A stretch of 64,000 nucleotides of DNA from Acuticoccus sp. I52.16.1 (GTDB taxonomy: Bacteria; Pseudomonadota; Alphaproteobacteria; Rhizobiales; Amorphaceae): positions 1 to 64,000 of the forward strand of contig NZ_CP094829.1 in the NCBI RefSeq assembly GCF_022865125.1. The letters run 5' to 3'. The translations under genes and the position numbers were made by a program. The notes under the pieces are model-generated. The model searched no databases. It was not told the DNA's origin and worked only from the letters and a program-made list of their open reading frames with translations. Positions 60,625-64,000 of this stretch are shown here, piece by piece; position 1 is the first letter of the stretch; each line of letters opens with the position of its first letter.

Positions 60625-61056
60625 ATGAGTGTAAGGTGGGGTCTGACTGTAGTCGCGGCATTATTCGTGGGAGGCGTTGCTCATGCCAACGGATCATTGC
60701 CCAATGCCGAGGTGGGCGACGGGATCAATATCACGAACGTAACTCTTGATCGCATCGTAGATGAGAATAAAATAAGAGCTTCATTTGTAGTAGAGAATTC
60801 TAGCTCGCAAGTTGTGAGGCTAAATAGTATAACGATAGGGGGTGGTGATGCGACCATTACAGTCGGTGGTGTTCCTCTAATTTCGTCTATGCCTGGCCTT
60901 TTGATGCGATATAATGATGAGCTTGACTTCTCGACGTCTCATTTGATGGCAACAGTTGAAGCGATTGATGTCGAGTTTGAAGAGCTGGATCATATTGTAG
61001 TCGAAATCGAAATTAATGGTGTTAAAAATCAGATAACAGTGCATCGCCGCCTCTGA
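60625..61056 (+). CDS. Exported protein of unknown function
   Basis: From the ATG at 60625 (GGGAGG just before it) the protein has 143 residues: a signal peptide (MSVRWGLTVVAALFVGGVAH, cleavage near ANG), then a beta-rich domain (IRASFVVENSSSQVVRLNSI). It vaguely recalls PCuAC-type periplasmic copper chaperones but lacks the H(M)X10MX21HXM ligands, so I do not assign it. It is AT-rich like the gene before it, suggesting a shared origin. Confidence 0.5.
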   Translation: MSVRWGLTVVAALFVGGVAHANGSLPNAEVGDGINITNVTLDRIVDENKIRASFVVENSSSQVVRLNSITIGGGDATITVGGVPLISSMPGLLMRYNDELDFSTSHLMATVEAIDVEFEELDHIVVEIEINGVKNQITVHRRL

Positions 61057-61148
61057 CTACGTGCTGTCGGTTGTCCGCATTCCGAATGCAAATCGGCAGA
61101 AGAGGGAAGTTTTGCGCTGACGGCGAGGCGTGACCTGCCACTGATCGT

Positions 61149-61300
61149 TCATCCAGCGACGACTTGAGTCTCGGCTGTTGATGCACCATTTTGACGCGGG
61201 TGAGCCATCGGAGCGTCGGTGCCGATTGCGGTGATGGTGGTCGCGAACCGTGCCGGAGTGGTGTAGCCCAATGCCGAGTGAGGCCTCTCGGTGGTGTAAT
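61149..61300 (-). pseudogene. IS3-type transposase C-terminal remnant, part cut off by IS66
   Basis: On the minus strand the frame reads TTERPHSALGYTTPARFATT to a stop at 61149, the end of an IS3-family OrfB. IS66 is inserted exactly here: its 8-bp target copy GGTGTAAT lies at 61293-61300. The frame resumes on the far side at 63718 (about 63718-63770: FRNAISEWVID before TTERPHS). The rest of the IS3 element is missing. Confidence 0.75.
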
Positions 61301-61406
61301 GTAAGCGTACGGCGTGCTCGCCCTTGCGGTCGGGCTCGTGGTGGCGAGTCTGCTGACGCGTAGCGGGCGGTAAGTGTCCGCGTAGCAATAAGCGGACACG
61401 TCGGGA

Positions 61407-61784
61407 ATGACCGGTCACATGACAGCGGTGCGGCGGCGCCGGCGGTACGAGGCCGCATTCAAGCGTAAGGTCGTGCGCGAGGCGAATGCGCCGGGAGCGT
61501 CGGTCGCCGCTGTGGCGCGGCGATACGGCCTCAACGCGAACATGGTGTTCATGTGGCGCCGGGATCCCCGTTTCGGGTCGCGCGCGGCGGAAGCCGTTTT
61601 TCTGCCGGTCGAGATCGGCACGAGCGGCACTGCGGCCCGCACCGATCAACCGCCCAGGGCGAGCGCTGTGCCGGACGGTGAGATCGTCATCAGGTTCGAC
61701 TGCGGCGTCGAGGTGATGTGCCGCGGGGACGTTGACGAGGATGCTCTGGAGAGGGTGCTGCGGGCCGTGAGGCGTAGCGCATGA
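61407..61784 (+). CDS. tnpA: IS66 accessory protein TnpA
   Basis: The 125-residue protein has a helix-turn-helix of the IS66 OrfA type: [20 protein letters not shown] followed by [20 protein letters not shown]. The C-terminal part resembles IS66 OrfA tails. It is DNA-binding and works with TnpB and TnpC. It overlaps tnpB by 4 bases. Confidence 0.9.
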   Translation: MTGHMTAVRRRRRYEAAFKRKVVREANAPGASVAAVARRYGLNANMVFMWRRDPRFGSRAAEAVFLPVEIGTSGTAARTDQPPRASAVPDGEIVIRFDCGVEVMCRGDVDEDALERVLRAVRRSA

Positions 61785-62128
61785 TCCCGGTGCCCGCCTC
61801 GACACGGATCTGGCTCGCGGCGGGCGTGACGGACATGCGCAAAGGCTTCAACGGGCTCGCGATGCTGGCCGAGACGATCCTCAAGGAGGACCCGTTCAGC
61901 GGTCATCTGTTCGTATTCCGCGGCCGGCGCGGCGACCTGATCAAGGTGATCTGGTGGGACGGTCAGGGAGCGTGCCTGTTCTCCAAGCGGCTCGAGCGTG
62001 GGCACTTCGTGTGGCCGTCGCCCGCGGATGGACGCGTGGCGGTGACGAAGGCGCAGCTGGCAATGCTCCTGGAAGGCATCGACTGGCGCGCGCCGCAGCG
62101 CACCTGGCGCCCGCTGATCGCAGGATGA
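61781..62128 (+). CDS. tnpB: IS66 accessory protein TnpB
   Basis: The 115-residue protein has the TnpB pattern: [24 protein letters not shown], then [20 protein letters not shown] and [14 protein letters not shown]. It is the standard second gene of IS66 elements; its exact role in transposition is not known. It overlaps tnpA (ATGA). Confidence 0.93.
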   Translation: MIPVPASTRIWLAAGVTDMRKGFNGLAMLAETILKEDPFSGHLFVFRGRRGDLIKVIWWDGQGACLFSKRLERGHFVWPSPADGRVAVTKAQLAMLLEGIDWRAPQRTWRPLIAG

Positions 62129-62168
62129 AGCCCGCCGGGTAAGGGAGCGAATCACGTAGGATTGGGCC

Positions 62169-63674
62169 ATGCCGAGCACGCTGGCCGATCTTCCCGACGA
62201 CGTCGACGCCCTGAAGGCGATCGTGGCGACGACGCGGGCGGAGCTCGCCTCGCGCGACCTCCTGATCGAGAAGCTCAAGCACCAGCTGAGCGGATTGAAG
62301 CGGCATCGCTTCGGCACGTCCGCCGAGGGGCTCGAGCAGCTCCAGATGACGCTGGAAGATATCGAGATCACGCACTCGGCCGAGGTCATTCCCGAGCCGT
62401 CGGCGAGCGAGCCAAAGGGCAAGCCCGTCCGCAAGCCGCTCCCCGGCCATCTGCCGCGCCGGAACGAGATCCTGTCGCCGGGCAAGGCGTGCGAGCGGTG
62501 CGGCGGCAGGCTGAAGCTGCTGGGCGAGGACGTCACCGAAGAGTTGGAGTACGTTCCCGGCCGCTTCGTCGTGAACCGGATCGTGCGGCCGCGCATGGCA
62601 TGCGCGTGCTGCGAGGCGATCCTTCAGGCGCCGCTGCCGTCGCGCCCGATCGAGCGGGGCCGGCCGGGGCCCGGCCTCATCGCGCACGTCCTCACCGCCA
62701 AGTACGCCGATCACCTGCCGCTCTACCGCCAGAGTCAGATCTTCGAGCGCGACGGCCTCGATCTCACGCGATCTACGTTGGCCGGCTGGGTCGGTCAGGC
62801 AACGCGCCTTCTCGAGCCGCTTGCCGACGCGATCGGCCGGCACGTGCGCCAAGGCGCTGCGATCTTCGCCGACGACACGCCCGTGCGGGTTCTCTCGGCC
62901 GGTGCCGGCGGCAAGACGGCGACGGGCCGGGTGTGGGTCTACGCCCGTGATGAACGGCCTTGGGGCGGCGCAGCGCCGCCGGCGGCCTGGTACAGGTTCT
63001 CGCCGGACCGAAAAGGGATCCATCCCCGGACCCATCTCGCCGGGTTCAGCGGCTTCATGCACGCAGACGGCTATGCCGGGTTCAACGAGATCACGCGCAC
63101 CGGCGCCGTGCGCGAGGTCGCCTGCCTCGCGCATATCCGGCGCAAGTTCGTCGACGTCGCCACCGCGCAGGGTTCGTCGGTGGCCGAAGAGACGCTGCGG
63201 CGCATTGCGGAGCTCTACGCGGTCGAAGAGAACATCCGAGGCAAGCCGCCCGACGAGCGAGCCAGGATCCGGCAGGTCGAGACGAGACCTCGCTTGGACG
63301 CCCTCGTTCTGTTCCTGACGATCACGCTGCAGCGGGTGTCCGGAAAATCCTCACTCGGGCAGGCTATCCGCTATGCGCTCACCCGGCTGCCGCGGCTCGA
63401 GCCGATCTTCGAAGACGGCAGGCTCGAGATCGACAACAACTCGGCCGAGCGGGCCATGCGCGGCATCGCCCTCGGCCGCAAGAATTATCTCTTCATGGGA
63501 TCCGACGGAGGCGGCAACGCCGCAGCGATCGCCTACACTCTGATCGAGACCGCCAAGCTCAACGGCGTCGATCCGCAAGCCTGGCTCACCGACGTCCTCA
63601 CGCGCATCGCCGACCATAAGATCACCAAGCTCGACGCGCTGATGCCCTGGCACTTCAACGCCTCAGCCCACTGA
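62169..63674 (+). CDS. tnpC: IS66 transposase TnpC
   Basis: The 501-residue DDE transposase has an N-terminal helical region (about 1-50), a zinc-binding segment [11 protein letters not shown] with CACC later, then the catalytic domain with [23 protein letters not shown] and [14 protein letters not shown] giving D, D and E. It ends near HFNASAH. Complete in length and motifs. Confidence 0.95.
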   Translation: MPSTLADLPDDVDALKAIVATTRAELASRDLLIEKLKHQLSGLKRHRFGTSAEGLEQLQMTLEDIEITHSAEVIPEPSASEPKGKPVRKPLPGHLPRRNEILSPGKACERCGGRLKLLGEDVTEELEYVPGRFVVNRIVRPRMACACCEAILQAPLPSRPIERGRPGPGLIAHVLTAKYADHLPLYRQSQIFERDGLDLTRSTLAGWVGQATRLLEPLADAIGRHVRQGAAIFADDTPVRVLSAGAGGKTATGRVWVYARDERPWGGAAPPAAWYRFSPDRKGIHPRTHLAGFSGFMHADGYAGFNEITRTGAVREVACLAHIRRKFVDVATAQGSSVAEETLRRIAELYAVEENIRGKPPDERARIRQVETRPRLDALVLFLTITLQRVSGKSSLGQAIRYALTRLPRLEPIFEDGRLEIDNNSAERAMRGIALGRKNYLFMGSDGGGNAAAIAYTLIETAKLNGVDPQAWLTDVLTRIADHKITKLDALMPWHFNASAH

Positions 63675-63717
63675 CGGAAAAAGCAAGGTCGGGCACGCCG
63701 CACGCTTACGGTGTAAT

Positions 63718-63770
63718 CGATGACCCACTCGGAGATGGCATTCCGGAACAACCTGAAACGGCAGTTCGTC
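63718..63770 (-). pseudogene. Other side of the split IS3-type remnant
   Basis: Reading the minus strand here gives RLFRNAISEWVID, which joins in frame with Y-TTERPHSALG at 61300 once IS66 and one target copy are removed. The upstream part does not match a complete IS3 OrfB, so the IS3 copy was already truncated before IS66 arrived. The outer limit at 63770 is approximate. Confidence 0.5.
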
Positions 63771-63858
63771 GCTCGACCGGGATCGACGACAGTCATCCAG
63801 CATAACCCGGCCTCTAAGGGCCGTCGACAAACACGGCTCAAGCATTTACATAAGAGCC

Positions 63859-64000
63859 ATGCAGAGCTTCGTCCGCATCCTCGTCGTCGCCTTGCTCGCC
63901 GTCTTTGCGGCGGGTTCGGTTGCGCATGTGGCGAGCACGACGACTATGGCCATCAAGATGGCCTTTGCCGACACCGGCGCCATCGATATGGCAGACTGCA
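63859..64000 (+). CDS. Small exported protein, cut by the right window edge
   Basis: The first 47 codons are present: a signal peptide (MQSFVRILVVALLAVFAAGS, cleavage near VAHVA) then a short segment ending with a Cys. It looks like the proteins at 32198 and 55112, which also begin with a signal peptide and contain Cys. The rest lies outside the window. Confidence 0.55.
   Translation, partial: MQSFVRILVVALLAVFAAGSVAHVASTTTMAIKMAFADTGAIDMADC

Larger units (their letters stand above)
61301..63709 (+). mobile_element. Complete IS66-family element
   Basis: A 2409-bp element with inverted ends GTAAGCGTACGGCGTGC on the left and GTAAGCGTGCGGCGTGC on the right (read inward), matching over 27 bases with three differences. 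It is flanked by the 8-bp target duplication GGTGTAAT (61293-61300 and 63710-63717). It holds tnpA, tnpB and tnpC in the usual order. All three frames are intact, so it could be active. Confidence 0.93.

Noticed and set aside
61370-61400. GTAAGTGTCCGCG as the left end of IS66
   Set aside because: The sequence looks like an IS66 end, but the flanks give no duplication. The end at 61301 gives an exact 8-bp duplication and a longer terminal match.
1-64000. tRNA, rRNA or riboswitch genes
   Set aside because: I saw no cloverleaf-like sequence with tRNA T-loop and D-loop motifs, no rRNA segments and no known riboswitch core on reading both strands; a tRNAscan/Infernal run would be decisive.

Overview
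The window looks like part of a large accessory replicon (plasmid or megaplasmid) of an alphaproteobacterium, probably a member of the Hyphomicrobiales. The reasons are the GC-rich sequence, the ScpB/DUF1403 pair, an RPA-type RepA with a ParAB locus, and an aioXSRBA-moeA arsenite-oxidation locus whose AioB has the Phe/Gly pattern I recall from the alphaproteobacterial (NT-26) type. Almost every functional gene concerns arsenic, mercury or copper. The rest is plasmid maintenance and mobile-element debris.

Layout. 1-4.8 kb: an HNH protein, ScpB/DUF1403, a PIN-domain toxin-antitoxin pair and a tyrosine recombinase. 4.95-14.5 kb: two inverted, almost identical 1150-bp IS630-family elements bracket a whole plasmid replicon (parA, parB, parS-like palindromes, 13 iterons, repA), a second PIN toxin-antitoxin pair and a mosaic of broken genes. 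14.5-19.7 kb: phosphonate-transporter and reductase remnants, an FMN reductase, then merA-F-P-T divergent from merR. 19.9-22.5 kb: arsR-arsC-acr3-arsH with 4-bp overlaps. 22.5-31.2 kb: a pstS remnant, aioX (with a stop codon inside), aioS, aioR, a sigma-54 promoter, aioB, aioA and moeA, then a decayed IS5-type transposase.

32-46.6 kb is a copper region: a multicopper oxidase, two L,D-transpeptidases around a DUF411 protein, cytochrome c, ScsB-like and ScsC-like thiol-redox proteins, CopZ, the CopA ATPase, an EF-hand protein, an APC permease, a DUF305 protein, CueR, a channel-like protein and DUF2933. At least four MerR/CueR-type promoters are visible. 46.7-54.7 kb is the most unusual part: a tight operon for a complete complex-I-like membrane arm (NuoA, H, J, K, L, M, N) plus one cysteine-free protein resembling NuoB joined to a NuoD-like segment. 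The NADH and Fe-S subunits are absent, NuoJ has a histidine-rich tail, and the operon lies just downstream of a CueR-type promoter. 55.1-59.5 kb: a second copper set (TolC-family protein, copper oxidase, cupredoxin, CusF-like protein). 59.5-61.1 kb: an AT-rich foreign pair. 61.1-63.8 kb: an IS66 element with an 8-bp target duplication, inserted in an IS3-type remnant. The window ends inside a small exported protein gene.

How it fits together: arsenate would be reduced by ArsC and arsenite exported by Acr3 or oxidised outside the cytoplasm by AioBA. Mercury is imported by MerT/P/F and reduced by MerA. Cu(I) is sensed by CueR, exported by CopA, and handled in the periplasm by oxidases, cupredoxins and thiol-redox enzymes. 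The role of the complex-I-like arm is unknown. Its position suggests metal-regulated ion translocation, which is inference.
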